Of a stretch of DNA of 57,951 nt, positions 29,202 to 37,491 are shown piece after piece. How positions within the stretch are numbered: position 1 is the first letter of the stretch; each line of letters starts with the position of its first letter. Source of the stretch: Mangrovicoccus sp. (GTDB lineage: Bacteria > Pseudomonadota > Alphaproteobacteria > Rhodobacterales > Rhodobacteraceae); assembly GCA_025800345.1 (NCBI GenBank), contig JAOXSB010000078.1:1-57951 (forward strand). The letters are read 5' to 3'. The position numbers were made by a program, and so were the translations under genes. A model generated the notes under the pieces. The model made no database searches. It saw only the letters and a program-made list of their open reading frames with translations, and was not told where the DNA came from.

Positions 29202-29342
29202 ATGTAAGCTCCCGTATGTGCGGCCGAGAAGAACACTAAAAAAAACCGCCGACAACTGATCGCCGCGATGCGCCGGCCTATACTCACCAAGCGGCTATAG
29301 CATGAGGATTCCCGGGGCGGATAGGGCGGAAGTACGCAGTTA

Positions 29343-29371
29343 GCGCAACCAGTTTGATGTTTGCGCAACCA
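29343..29371. promoter_or_regulatory. Direct repeat GCGCAACCA x2 between pckA and chvI
   Basis: GCGCAACCA occurs at 29343-29351 and 29363-29371, a 20-base pitch (about two helical turns) in the divergent pckA/chvI intergenic region. Tandem spacing on one face is typical of OmpR-family operators. ChvI binding is inferred, not shown. Confidence 0.4.
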
Positions 29372-29512
29372 TGGCGAACAGAACGTCAATCTGCACCAGA
29401 TCTGCGCAAAGCCAAGCCACGCTTTAGGCTTCTTTACCGTTTTTGTCCCAATGATGGCGGTTGTGGGGCGCGCGATTCGCGCGGAATTTTGTTTGTTTTG
29501 GGGGTGTTCAGC

Positions 29513-30289
29513 ATGTCAGATCATGCTTTTTCCGCTCGTGAGTTCATTGACGCCAAACGCTTGGCCGCAGCGCGCTGCGCCGTGGTCGATGATGATCCGA
29601 GCATTCTAGAAGCGGTGGCGCAGATCCTTGATGGCGAAGGCTATCAACCCGAGTGCTATCGCGATGGCAGCGAGGCGCTGGAACAGTTCAGGATCAAACA
29701 GCCAGATTTGGCCTTGGTCGATCTGATGATGCCGCAAATGGATGGGATGGAACTGATCCGCAAAATCCGCGAACGCTGGGTATTTCCTGTGATCATGCTC
29801 ACCGCCCGCTGCGAGGAATTGGACGAAGTGCTCAGCCTGCGCCTTGGGGCAGATGATTTCGTGCGCAAGCCGTTTTCTCAACGGCTGCTGATTGAACGGG
29901 TCCGGGCTGGGCTCCGGCGCGCGAAACTGTCTCATTCAGAGCCGCCCGCCCAAGACCATGATCATGGCGAGAGCGCCGAAGATGTCATGCGCCGCGGCCC
30001 GCTCGAAATGGATTCTGGCCGCCATCTTGCCCGCTGGCGCGGCAAGGAGGTTGCCTTGACCGTGACCGAATTTAACTTACTGGCGGCCCTGGCCCGCCAT
30101 CCAGGCTATGTCAAAAACCGCGATCAATTGATGAGCGTGGCCTATGATCAGCAAGTTTTCGTAGATGACCGCACCATTGATAGTCATATCAAACGCCTGC
30201 GCAAAAAAATGCGGGCTATTGATCCAAATTTTCAAGCAATCGAAACGCTTTACGGCGTTGGATATAAATATCTACCGATCACCCATTGA
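29513..30289 (+). CDS. chvI: OmpR-family response regulator, ChvI-type
   Basis: The 258-aa protein has a receiver domain (acidic DDD at 26-28, phosphoacceptor D70 in LVDLMMPQ, K119 in VRKPFS) and a C-terminal winged helix (LTVTEFNLLAALARHPGYVKNRDQLM, then DDRTIDSHIKRLRKKM). Together with pckA upstream and hprK, rapZ, EIIA and HPr downstream it occupies the canonical chvI position. The sensor kinase chvG, usually next in line, is missing: only 246 bases separate chvI from hprK. The ATG at 29513 starts the conserved N-terminus. Confidence 0.93.
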   Translation: MSDHAFSAREFIDAKRLAAARCAVVDDDPSILEAVAQILDGEGYQPECYRDGSEALEQFRIKQPDLALVDLMMPQMDGMELIRKIRERWVFPVIMLTARCEELDEVLSLRLGADDFVRKPFSQRLLIERVRAGLRRAKLSHSEPPAQDHDHGESAEDVMRRGPLEMDSGRHLARWRGKEVALTVTEFNLLAALARHPGYVKNRDQLMSVAYDQQVFVDDRTIDSHIKRLRKKMRAIDPNFQAIETLYGVGYKYLPITH

Positions 30290-30535
30290 GGCACCAGCCC
30301 TTCGCCACGGCCATTGCCCTGGCCGATTTTGGTGAAAATTTTGTGATCACGCGCATATATGCTGCAGTTGCAGCTAGACCCGCACCCCGCGCCCGCGCAT
30401 CATAGCAATGGGTCGCGCGCAGCCGCGCAATCGGGAAAGCTTCACGGATCACGACCGAAGGCAAAAAACGCGGCCAGCACAGGGATCGAAGGAGGCCACT
30501 CTGTTTTGCAAAACTCGCAATAGACCGGCGCTGAA

Positions 30536-30991
30536 ATGACCAAGCTACCTGCGCCCGAAAGCAATTGTCGCACGCAAACAGAGACTGTTCACGCTTGCGC
30601 CCTGCGCATTGGCCCTGCCGCAGCGCTGATCCGAGGCCCCTCTGGCAGCGGCAAATCAAGCCTGTGCTTAGAGTTGATTGCCTTAGGGGCAGAGTTGATC
30701 GCCGATGATCAAGTGCGTTTGACCTCAAAACAGGGAGCGATCTGGGCGCAGCGCCCAGCCAGTTTGCCCGCCGCGATCGAAGCCAGAGGCGTTGGTCTGT
30801 TGCCCCTGCCCTTGGCCGCCCCTGCCCCGGTGCGGCTGGTGGTGGATATGGGGGTTGTGGAAACCGAACGCCTGCCGCCTTCGCGCAACACATCTTTATG
30901 TGGGCATATCGTCACCTTGCTTCACCGCAGTGAGCAGACACATTTCGCCTCGGCCCTGCTGCTCTATATGCGCGGGCATTGGAGCGAGTGA
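30536..30991 (+). CDS. hprK: HPr kinase/phosphorylase, short alphaproteobacterial form
   Basis: The 151-aa protein is the catalytic domain only, as usual in Alphaproteobacteria. The Walker A loop is RGPSGSGKSSL (about residues 33-42), and GAELIADDQVRLT carries the catalytic acidic pair. It phosphorylates or dephosphorylates the regulatory serine of HPr, whose gene lies three genes downstream. Length is normal for the short type (about 140-155 aa). It likely forms one transcript with rapZ, EIIA and HPr. Confidence 0.93.
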   Translation: MTKLPAPESNCRTQTETVHACALRIGPAAALIRGPSGSGKSSLCLELIALGAELIADDQVRLTSKQGAIWAQRPASLPAAIEARGVGLLPLPLAAPAPVRLVVDMGVVETERLPPSRNTSLCGHIVTLLHRSEQTHFASALLLYMRGHWSE

Positions 30992-31001
30992 CGTGGCAGC
31001 A

Positions 31002-31925
31002 ATGACCGATCCCCAGCACGCCATGCAAAACCGGGTGATTATCGTCACCGGCCCGTCTGGGGCTGGCCGGTCCACTGCGGTGCGTGTGCTTGAGGATATC
31101 GGCGCTGAAACCATCGACAATCTGCCCCTAAGCCTGGTGCCGCGCCTGCTGGATGGCCCGCCCCATAACCGCCCCCTCGTGCTGGGCATCGACACCCGCA
31201 ATCGCGATTTCAGCCCCGCTGCGCTGCTTGAAACCCTAGATCGTTTGGTGGGCGCGCCCAATGTGGAGATTGACCTGCTCTATCTCGACAGCCGCCCCGA
31301 TGTGCTGGTGCGGCGCTATTCCGAAACCCGGCGGCGGCACCCGATGGCCCCGGCAGAATCGCCCACCCATGGGATCGAGCGGGAATTAGATCTGCTGCGC
31401 CCCATCCGTGATCGCGCCGATTTTCTGATCGACACGTCCGAGCTCACCCCCCATGAGCTAAAATCCGAATTGGGCCGCTGGTTTGCCGGGCCAAGCCATC
31501 CCGAAGGCCCCGCCGGGCTTGCCGTCACAGTGCATTCCTTTTCCTATAAGCGCGGCGTGCCACGCGGCATAGATACGGTGTTTGATTGCCGGTTCTTGGC
31601 CAATCCCTATTGGGATCCGCAATTGCGCGGGCGCGATGGGCGCGATGGGGATGTGGCCGCCCATATCGCCGCCGATCCGCGCTTTGATCCATTCCTTGGC
31701 AAAGTCCGTGCGCTGGTGGAATTCTTACTGCCCGCCCATGTGGATGAGGGCAAAGCCCATTTCGCCATCGGCTTTGGTTGCACCGGCGGGCAACATCGCT
31801 CGGTGATGATGACCGAACGGGTGGGACATATCCTAGAAGATGCGGGCTGGACCGTCTCCATCCGCCATCGTGAACTCGAACGCCGCGCCAGCACTGGCAC
31901 AATCCGACAGGAGCAGCATATATGA
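31002..31925 (+). CDS. rapZ: RNase adapter RapZ-family nucleotide-binding protein
   Basis: The 307-aa protein has an N-terminal P-loop (VTGPSGAGRSTAVRVLEDIGAE) and a conserved C-terminal domain (VHSFSYKRGVPRGIDTVFDCRFLANPYW, then FAIGFGCTGGQHRSVMMTERV). The Walker lysine is replaced by Arg (GAGRS), which I recall as common in this group. In E. coli RapZ guides RNase E to the sRNA GlmZ; alphaproteobacterial roles are less clear. Its stop overlaps the EIIA start (ATGA). Confidence 0.94.
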   Translation: MTDPQHAMQNRVIIVTGPSGAGRSTAVRVLEDIGAETIDNLPLSLVPRLLDGPPHNRPLVLGIDTRNRDFSPAALLETLDRLVGAPNVEIDLLYLDSRPDVLVRRYSETRRRHPMAPAESPTHGIERELDLLRPIRDRADFLIDTSELTPHELKSELGRWFAGPSHPEGPAGLAVTVHSFSYKRGVPRGIDTVFDCRFLANPYWDPQLRGRDGRDGDVAAHIAADPRFDPFLGKVRALVEFLLPAHVDEGKAHFAIGFGCTGGQHRSVMMTERVGHILEDAGWTVSIRHRELERRASTGTIRQEQHI

Positions 31926-32332
31926 TCGGGGTTGTGATCGTCGCCCATGGCGGGCTCGCCCGCGAATATCTCGCCACGGTGGAACATGTGCTCGGGCGAC
32001 AAACGGGCATGCGCGCCATCTCGATCGGGGTGAATGATGACCGCGCCAGCAAAACCGCTGAGATTTGCCAAACCGTCAACCAAGTGGACCAAGGCCAAGG
32101 GGTGATCGTGGTGGTCGATATGTATGGCGGCACCCCCTCGAACCTTTCCCTGCCCGCTTGCGCCGGGCGCGCGCGCCGTTTGATTCACGGGGCGAATATG
32201 CCCATGTTGATCAAATTGGCACAATCGCGCCACAAGCCCTTGGCACGCGCGGTGGAGCTTGCACTTGAAGCCGGTCGGAAATACATCGACACATCCGAGG
32301 TTTCAGAAACAGATATTGTGGAAATGCCATGA
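31922..32332 (+). CDS. PTS system EIIA component, mannose/fructose (Man) family
   Basis: The 136-aa cytoplasmic phosphocarrier has the phosphorylated histidine H9 in VIVAHGGLAREYL. VVDMYGGTPSNL follows the usual EIIA(Man) fold. No transporter EIIB/C/D is present, so it belongs to the regulatory PTS with HprK and HPr. It overlaps rapZ upstream and HPr downstream by four bases each, giving strong translational coupling. Confidence 0.94.
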   Translation: MIGVVIVAHGGLAREYLATVEHVLGRQTGMRAISIGVNDDRASKTAEICQTVNQVDQGQGVIVVVDMYGGTPSNLSLPACAGRARRLIHGANMPMLIKLAQSRHKPLARAVELALEAGRKYIDTSEVSETDIVEMP

Positions 32333-32607
32333 GTGTGTCCTGCACGCGCGAATTGAAGATCATCAATGAAAAAGGTCTGCATGCGCGCGCCTCGGCCAAA
32401 TTGGTCGAAGTGGTCGAAGCCCATGACGCCAGGGCAGAAATCAGCCGCGACGGCATGTCTGCCGCTGGCGATAGCATCATGGGTCTTTTGATGTTGGCAG
32501 CGTCAAAGGGAACCACTATTGAAGTCGAAACCTCCGGCCCAGCCGCGGCAGAACTTGCGGATGCGCTTGAAGCTCTGGTGGCACGGCGGTTCGACGAAGA
32601 GTTCTGA
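32329..32607 (+). CDS. ptsH: Phosphocarrier protein HPr
   Basis: The 92-aa HPr has the EI-phosphorylated H18 in EKGLHARASAKLV and the HprK target serine S49 in AAGDSIMGLLML. Both regulatory sites are intact, matching the presence of hprK three genes upstream. It is the last gene of the coupled hprK-rapZ-EIIA-HPr run. Confidence 0.96.
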   Translation: MSVSCTRELKIINEKGLHARASAKLVEVVEAHDARAEISRDGMSAAGDSIMGLLMLAASKGTTIEVETSGPAAAELADALEALVARRFDEEF

Positions 32608-32627
32608 GCGGCGCATCTATCCATCCC

Positions 32628-33539
32628 GTGGCTCAGACGCAGAGAACGGAGCGACGCGTGGTCGACAGCTATCATGATAGCCTCTCGCGGCTGCACGAAC
32701 ATGTGGGCCATGATGACCCCTATCCCGCGCGCAAGCTTTCCTATGCTACGGAAGATGATCCGCTGCATAAGGCCATTGCCATCCGTGGCATCGAATGGGC
32801 CACTGCCAAAATCGCATTGATGCGCCGGGTGCGGGCCTTTGAGAGCCAAGGCCGCCCCGATGGTCAGGCCTTTTGGCGCAAGGCGCTGGATGTGATGGGC
32901 ATTGAGCTGACCACGCCCGCCGAACAGATCGCGCGCATCCCTCGAACCGGGCCTGTGGTCTTGGTGGCCAATCATCCCCACGGATTGGTGGATGGCATGG
33001 TGATGGCAGAACTGATCGGGCGCGTGCGCGAGGATTATAAAATTCTGACCCGCTCGCTGCTGACCGGCGTGGCCGAGATCGACCGCTTCATGATACCGGT
33101 CCCCTTCCCCCATGAGGCCGATGCGCTGAAACAAAACCTGGCTATGCGCCGCCGGGCCATGGAGCATCTGGCAAGCGATGGGGTGGTGGCACTGTTTCCA
33201 TCGGGTGTTGTGTCTTCTTCCGACACGGCCTTTGGCCCCGCGATTGAACGGCCCTGGAACCCGTTTACCGCCAAAATGATCCAGCGCAGCGGCGCCACGA
33301 TCCTGCCGGTTTTCTTTCCAGGGGCAAATTCCCGCGCCTATCAATTGGCCAATCGGGTCTCTGTGACCCTGCGCCAAAGCTTGCTGCTCTATGAAGTGCG
33401 CCACGCGCTGGACAAACCCCAAGGCCCGATTGTCGGCCAGCCCATCCCCCCTGAGGAATGGAAGCCCCGCGCGAAGAACCAAACCGAGTTCATGACCTGG
33501 CTGCGGCAACACACCCTGGCGCTGAAACAGAACGCCTGA
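32628..33539 (+). CDS. 1-acyl-sn-glycerol-3-phosphate acyltransferase-like protein (PlsC superfamily)
   Basis: The 303-aa protein has an acyltransferase domain: HX4D motif as NHPHGLVDG at about residue 113-121, LFPSGVVSSSD (substrate-binding block), and LPVFFPGANSRAY. An N-terminal region of about 100 residues has no clear domain. The family acylates lysophospholipids, lyso-ornithine lipids or similar; the acceptor is unknown. It starts with GTG at 32628, 20 bases after HPr, and is followed by a strong terminator, so it may close the PTS transcript. Confidence 0.85.
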   Translation: MAQTQRTERRVVDSYHDSLSRLHEHVGHDDPYPARKLSYATEDDPLHKAIAIRGIEWATAKIALMRRVRAFESQGRPDGQAFWRKALDVMGIELTTPAEQIARIPRTGPVVLVANHPHGLVDGMVMAELIGRVREDYKILTRSLLTGVAEIDRFMIPVPFPHEADALKQNLAMRRRAMEHLASDGVVALFPSGVVSSSDTAFGPAIERPWNPFTAKMIQRSGATILPVFFPGANSRAYQLANRVSVTLRQSLLLYEVRHALDKPQGPIVGQPIPPEEWKPRAKNQTEFMTWLRQHTLALKQNA

Positions 33540-33555
33540 TCGAAGCAATAGATGG

Positions 33556-33583
33556 CCCGCGCCCCTCAGGACGCGGGTTTTTT
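33556..33583 (+). terminator. Rho-independent terminator after acyltransferase
   Basis: Stem CCCGCG (33556) with CGCGGG (33572-33577) is followed by TTTTTT, 16 bases after the stop. Confidence 0.85.
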
Positions 33584-33633
33584 GTATCTTGCGACAAACA
33601 TGGGCCCGCGCTGTCAAACCCGGAGCCCCGCAA

Positions 33634-33664
33634 CAAAAAAAGGCGGCCCGAAGGCCGCCTTTTG
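33634..33664 (-). terminator. Strong terminator after etfA
   Basis: Stem AGGCGGCC, CGAA tetraloop, GGCCGCCT. On the minus strand it is followed by seven T. It may also back up the plus-strand terminator (TTTT on that side). Confidence 0.9.
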
Positions 33665-33683
33665 AAATCTTATGCTATGGCGA

Positions 33684-34613
33684 TTAGCCCAGCTTGCCGG
33701 TCAACTCGGGCACAGCTTCGAAAAGGTCCGCCACCAGGCCGTAATCAGCCACTTGGAAGATCGGAGCTTCTTCGTCTTTGTTGATCGCCACGATGACCTT
33801 GCTGTCTTTCATACCGGCCAAGTGCTGGATCGCACCGGAGATACCCACAGCGATGTAAAGCTCGGGCGCCACGACCTTACCGGTCTGACCCACCTGCCAA
33901 TCGTTCGGCGCATAGCCGGAGTCCACCGCGGCACGGGATGCACCAACAGCAGCGCCCAGCTTGTCGGCCAGACCTTCGATGATTTTGAACTCTTCCTCAG
34001 AGCCCACACCGCGGCCACCGGAAACAACGATACCTGCGCTGGTCAGCTCAGGGCGATCGCTTTCTGCCAGCTTGTCTTCAACCCAGGAAGACAGCGCCGG
34101 GCTTTCGCCCACAGCAGCGGCTTCCACAGGTGCCGCACCTTGTTCGCCAGCGGCGTCAAAGGTGGAAGTCCGCACGGTCAGAACTTTCTTCGCATCGCCG
34201 CTTTGAACAGTCTGAACAGCGTTACCGGCGTAAACCGGACGCTCAAAGGTGGCGCCGTCCACAACGCCGGAGACCTCAGAGATCACCATCACATCGAGCA
34301 GAGCTGCCACGCGGGGCAGGATGTTCTTTGCGTCGGTGGTGGCAGGGGCCACGATATGCTCATAGCCATCGGCCAGGCTGACAAGCAGCGCAGCGGTAGG
34401 CTCGGCCAGGCGGTGGCTCAAGGACGCGTCTTCGGCGACCAGAACCTTAGCAACACCGGCGATGGTGGCCGCTTCGGCGCCAGCATCGGCAGCAGAGGCA
34501 CCCGCGCAGAGCACGGTCACATCGCCCAGCTTAGCAGCGGCGGTCACAGCTTTGGCAGTGGCGTCGCGCGCCAGGGTGCCATCGGTTACTTCTGCGAGAA
34601 GAAGAACAGCCAT
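33684..34613 (-). CDS. etfA: Electron transfer flavoprotein alpha subunit
   Basis: The 309-aa subunit carries the FAD site: [54 protein letters not shown] and [14 protein letters not shown] in the C-terminal half. With EtfB it passes electrons from acyl-CoA and dimethylglycine-type dehydrogenases to ETF-QO. The ATG overlaps the etfB stop by one base (TAATG). Length is normal. Confidence 0.97.
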   Translation of the reverse strand: MAVLLLAEVTDGTLARDATAKAVTAAAKLGDVTVLCAGASAADAGAEAATIAGVAKVLVAEDASLSHRLAEPTAALLVSLADGYEHIVAPATTDAKNILPRVAALLDVMVISEVSGVVDGATFERPVYAGNAVQTVQSGDAKKVLTVRTSTFDAAGEQGAAPVEAAAVGESPALSSWVEDKLAESDRPELTSAGIVVSGGRGVGSEEEFKIIEGLADKLGAAVGASRAAVDSGYAPNDWQVGQTGKVVAPELYIAVGISGAIQHLAGMKDSKVIVAINKDEEAPIFQVADYGLVADLFEAVPELTGKLG

Positions 34614-35374
34614 TAGATCACCCCCGCTTCGTCTTTGAGTTTGGTCAGCAGCTCGTCAACCGAACCAACCATGATCCCAGCAGCGCGCTCGGCGGGCTCG
34701 GTGGTTTTCACGACGGTCAAACGCGGTGCAACATCAACGCCGTAATCCGCAGGCGTTTTCTCGTCCAGCGGCTTTTTCTTGGCTTTCATGATGTTGGGCA
34801 AGGACGCGTAGCGCGGCTCGTTGAGGCGCAGATCCACGGTCACAATCGCAGGCATCGCAACTTCGATGGTCTGCAGACCGCCATCCACCTCACGGGTGAC
34901 CTTGGCTTTATCGCCTTCGATCACAACTTCGGATGCGAAGGTCGCCTGGGACCAGCCCAGCAGCGCCGACAGCATCTGGCCGGTTGCGTTCATGTCATTG
35001 TCGATGGCCTGCTTGCCGCAGATCACCAGACCGGGCTCTTCGGCCTCGATCACACCTTTGAGCAGCTTGGCAACAGCCAAAGGCTCGATATCGGTGTGCA
35101 CATCATCGGCAGCGTTGATGAGAATCGCACGATCCGCACCCATAGCCAGGGCGGTCCGCAGCGTTTCCTGGGCTTGCTTCACCCCGATGGAGACCACGAC
35201 GATCTCGCTAGCCACGCCTTTTTCTTTCAGACGGATGGCCTCTTCGACGGCAATTTCGTCGAATGGGTTCATCGACATCTTCACATTTGCAAGATCCACG
35301 CCAGAGCCATCGGCTTTCACGCGTACCTTCACATTGTAATCGATCACCCGCTTAACGGGTACGAGGATCTTCAT
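34613..35374 (-). CDS. etfB: Electron transfer flavoprotein beta subunit
   Basis: The 253-aa partner of EtfA binds AMP and carries the ETF-beta recognition region. Family blocks are [16 protein letters not shown] at the N-terminus, [16 protein letters not shown], and [12 protein letters not shown] (signature with the methylated-lysine loop). It is first in the etfBA operon; its upstream region borders the integrated element. Confidence 0.97.
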   Translation of the reverse strand: MKILVPVKRVIDYNVKVRVKADGSGVDLANVKMSMNPFDEIAVEEAIRLKEKGVASEIVVVSIGVKQAQETLRTALAMGADRAILINAADDVHTDIEPLAVAKLLKGVIEAEEPGLVICGKQAIDNDMNATGQMLSALLGWSQATFASEVVIEGDKAKVTREVDGGLQTIEVAMPAIVTVDLRLNEPRYASLPNIMKAKKKPLDEKTPADYGVDVAPRLTVVKTTEPAERAAGIMVGSVDELLTKLKDEAGVI

Positions 35375-35693
35375 GTCGGTCCTCTCCTTGGGTCGGATTT
35401 CTATGGTCGTTATCGACTTGGCAGGTGTTAGCTGAGCCGTGTGCGCAACAACAGACTAAAATTAACCTATCGCCGCAACGTTTATTGCGCGCCGTTTTCC
35501 ACCAAGTCGAGCGCCTTCACACCTTTCACCCGCGGCAGAAGCTCGCAATGGTCAATTAAGACATTTTCACGCGGTTCCGCGACCTGCCGGGCAGAAACTA
35601 TGACTGCCAGGCAATCTCTTCGCCAATATAAGGAAAGCAAGGCAACCCCTTGTAGATACGAGGGGTTTTCGTAGCGGATCTCTATTTTGAGAT
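35375..35693. other. Intergenic segment between etfB and the element
   Basis: No convincing gene is seen. A weak hairpin AACCCCT/AGGGGTT (35644-35667) is followed by TT, and the promoter of etfBA must lie near the left side. The right end is the chromosomal flank of the left attachment repeat. Confidence 0.5.
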
Positions 35694-35744
35694 TTTGGCT
35701 CCGGCGGTAGGGATCGAACCTACGACCAATTGATTAACAGTCAA
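35694..35744. repeat. attL: 51-bp copy of tRNA-Asn 3' end
   Basis: It is identical over 51 bases to 48755-48805, spanning from just past the tRNA 3' end to the 5' side of the anticodon stem. Sequence diverges at once beyond both ends. It is a duplicated target, not a functional tRNA. Confidence 0.95.
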
Positions 35745-35870
35745 GCGACGATATTTATTCGGTTGGTGCAGGTTGGCGCGGTAATTCATCTAAAACAATA
35801 GTTTACATATATTTTGCAACGATAATCAATCGGTTGACAGTGCGCCGAAATGCGTCTTAGTGATGATGCG

Positions 35871-35890
35871 CGTTGCAAAACGTTGCAAAA
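35871..35890. repeat. Tandem CGTTGCAAAA x2 (candidate integrase arm site, left)
   Basis: Two perfect adjacent copies of CGTTGCAAAA lie 16 bases before the integrase start. The same tandem pair, with one extra T between copies, lies at 48679-48699 near the right end. A single TTGCAACG also lies at 35814-35821. A role in recombinase or excisionase binding is inferred. Confidence 0.55.
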
Positions 35891-35905
35891 TTTGGAGCAA
35901 GACAG

Positions 35906-37066
35906 ATGACCGCTGCAATTGATTTCACGAAGCCCGCGCGCCTGCTGAAAACGCCGCCGGGTATGTATCGCCACGACGGAGATCGCTTCCCGGGTCTCTA
36001 TCTGAACGTCGGCAAGACCAAGAGCACATGGTACATCAAGCGCAAGGTCGATGGGAAAACGAAGTCGATCAAGGTTGGTGGGTTCCCGAGCATGGATGCC
36101 CTCACGGCGTTTAAACAAGGCGACACCAAAACCGGGGTTGCCAAGAGCGACATTCAGACGGTGCGCGATGGCTGGCGGTTCTGGTGCGATACGTCACAGG
36201 CGCAGGGCGGCATGTCCGATGCTCACCGCGAACGCATGACGCGCCAGCTGGAAATGCACGCGAAGGAGATCATGGACAGCAATGTCGCAGACGTGACTTC
36301 GGCAAACGTTCAGGCGGTCCTCAACCGTCTGATGGCCGAGGGTAAGAAGGCAACGGCGCGGGCGGTGCGGATCGGGGTTGGCAACGCCTTCAACTTCGCC
36401 CCCGTGGTCAACCCAGTCGGCCAGAAGAAAACGCGTGTGGCCAAGAGCGACGAGACAGAGGCGCAGTGGACCAAGGTCGCGCGGGCGCAGGACCTCGACG
36501 CGGACGACTGGTCGGTGATCTGGGAGGCGATCATGGCGAGGCGCGAGCAAAACGTCATTGTCGGCACGGCGGTCGCCGTGATGTTTCTGACGGGCATCCG
36601 CTCCGAGAATGTGTGCTCGCTGTCGTGGGATCAAGTCGATCTACAGAACAAGACGATCCACCTGACCAAGATGAAGAACAAGCTCGCGCGCACGCTGCCT
36701 GTGATGGACAAGGTGGTCGAACTGCTCAAGGCGATCCGTCAATCGGGCAGCGAGTGGGTATTCCCGGCCTCGTCGGCCACCGGATACATTACTGACCCCA
36801 AGGGCACGTTCGCGACGGTGGGCGACGAGCGTGTCCGGGTGTTCCTACCTCACGACGGGCGGCGTCACTTCATGCAGGCGTCAGCCGAGGCCTTCCTGCC
36901 CGACTACGTCGCCCACTTCCTGCGCGGCGACAAGAAGGCGGGTGAGGGCAGTGACATGCTGATGAAGTACCTTAAGCGCATGGGCAACCGCCGTGCCGTG
37001 GAGGATATTGAGAAGGTGTATTTCGAGCGGATAAAGGTAGAACCTTCTTTCGAAATTGAATGTTAA
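35906..37066 (+). CDS. int: Tyrosine recombinase/integrase of the element
   Basis: The 386-aa protein has an N-terminal arm-binding region of the DUF4102 type (GLYLNVGKTKSTWYIKRKVDGKTKSIKVGGFPSM), a SAM-like core-binding domain (about 85-170), and a catalytic domain. Catalytic residues are R232 (TGIRSENVCSLSW), a lysine near 257, H316/R319 (HDGRR), H337, and nucleophile Y355 (LMKYLKRM). I chose the ATG at 35906 because GGAG lies 8 bases upstream; the frame is open further 5' through the repeat. It should recombine the tRNA-Asn attB. Confidence 0.95.
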   Translation: MTAAIDFTKPARLLKTPPGMYRHDGDRFPGLYLNVGKTKSTWYIKRKVDGKTKSIKVGGFPSMDALTAFKQGDTKTGVAKSDIQTVRDGWRFWCDTSQAQGGMSDAHRERMTRQLEMHAKEIMDSNVADVTSANVQAVLNRLMAEGKKATARAVRIGVGNAFNFAPVVNPVGQKKTRVAKSDETEAQWTKVARAQDLDADDWSVIWEAIMARREQNVIVGTAVAVMFLTGIRSENVCSLSWDQVDLQNKTIHLTKMKNKLARTLPVMDKVVELLKAIRQSGSEWVFPASSATGYITDPKGTFATVGDERVRVFLPHDGRRHFMQASAEAFLPDYVAHFLRGDKKAGEGSDMLMKYLKRMGNRRAVEDIEKVYFERIKVEPSFEIEC

Positions 37067-37248
37067 CCATTCCTGCACTATGTTGCGGGTGCGCCGAATG
37101 CAGCGTCGTGAGACGCCGCGCACTGTGATTGTGGGGCGTGGCTAGGCTGAGTAGCGCCGCGCTGGAAGCGGACTTGGCCGACGACCCGAACCAGCGAGCA
37201 TCAACGGAGGGTCATGTCTGTTCTGGATTGGACAGAAGGAATCCGTTG

Positions 37249-37491
37249 ATGACTGACCAACTGAGCGCACTCGAGTCGCGCATTGAAGAACTCGAAATTC
37301 GACTGAATAACCCCCGCATCATGACGCCGCGCGACCTTTGCGACTTTCTGCAAATTTCCGAGCGTTCGCTTTATGACATGAAAGAGCGCGGTGACGCTCC
37401 GCCTGCCATGTATTTCAGCCAACGCACGGTGCGCTATGACCTGCACGAAGTCATGGCATGGGCGAAACAGAAAGAAGTGGGGAACGGGTGA
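37249..37491 (+). CDS. AlpA/excisionase-like helix-turn-helix protein
   Basis: The 80-aa protein has an N-terminal coiled-coil-like segment (LSALESRIEELEIRL) and then a MerR/AlpA-type HTH (MTPRDLCDFLQISERSLYDMKERGDAP) ending in the wing RTVRYDLHEVMAWAKQK. AlpA-like proteins act as regulators or excisionases of satellites and prophages. The ATG at 37249 has AGAAGGA upstream. The stop overlaps the next start (TGATG), so the two are coupled. Confidence 0.85.
   Translation: MTDQLSALESRIEELEIRLNNPRIMTPRDLCDFLQISERSLYDMKERGDAPPAMYFSQRTVRYDLHEVMAWAKQKEVGNG

Noticed and set aside
30279-30893. Minus-strand frame spanning the gap where chvG is expected
   Set aside because: It is antisense to hprK and shares no kinase motif (no H-box, N-box or G-boxes), so it is not a chvG remnant.
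32211-33617. 468-codon minus-strand frame opposite HPr and the acyltransferase
   Set aside because: It is antisense to two well-supported genes, with shadow-frame composition and no domain.
35441-35674. 77-codon frame between etfB and attL
   Set aside because: No ribosome site, low-complexity Ser/Arg/Thr composition, and it runs through a hairpin.
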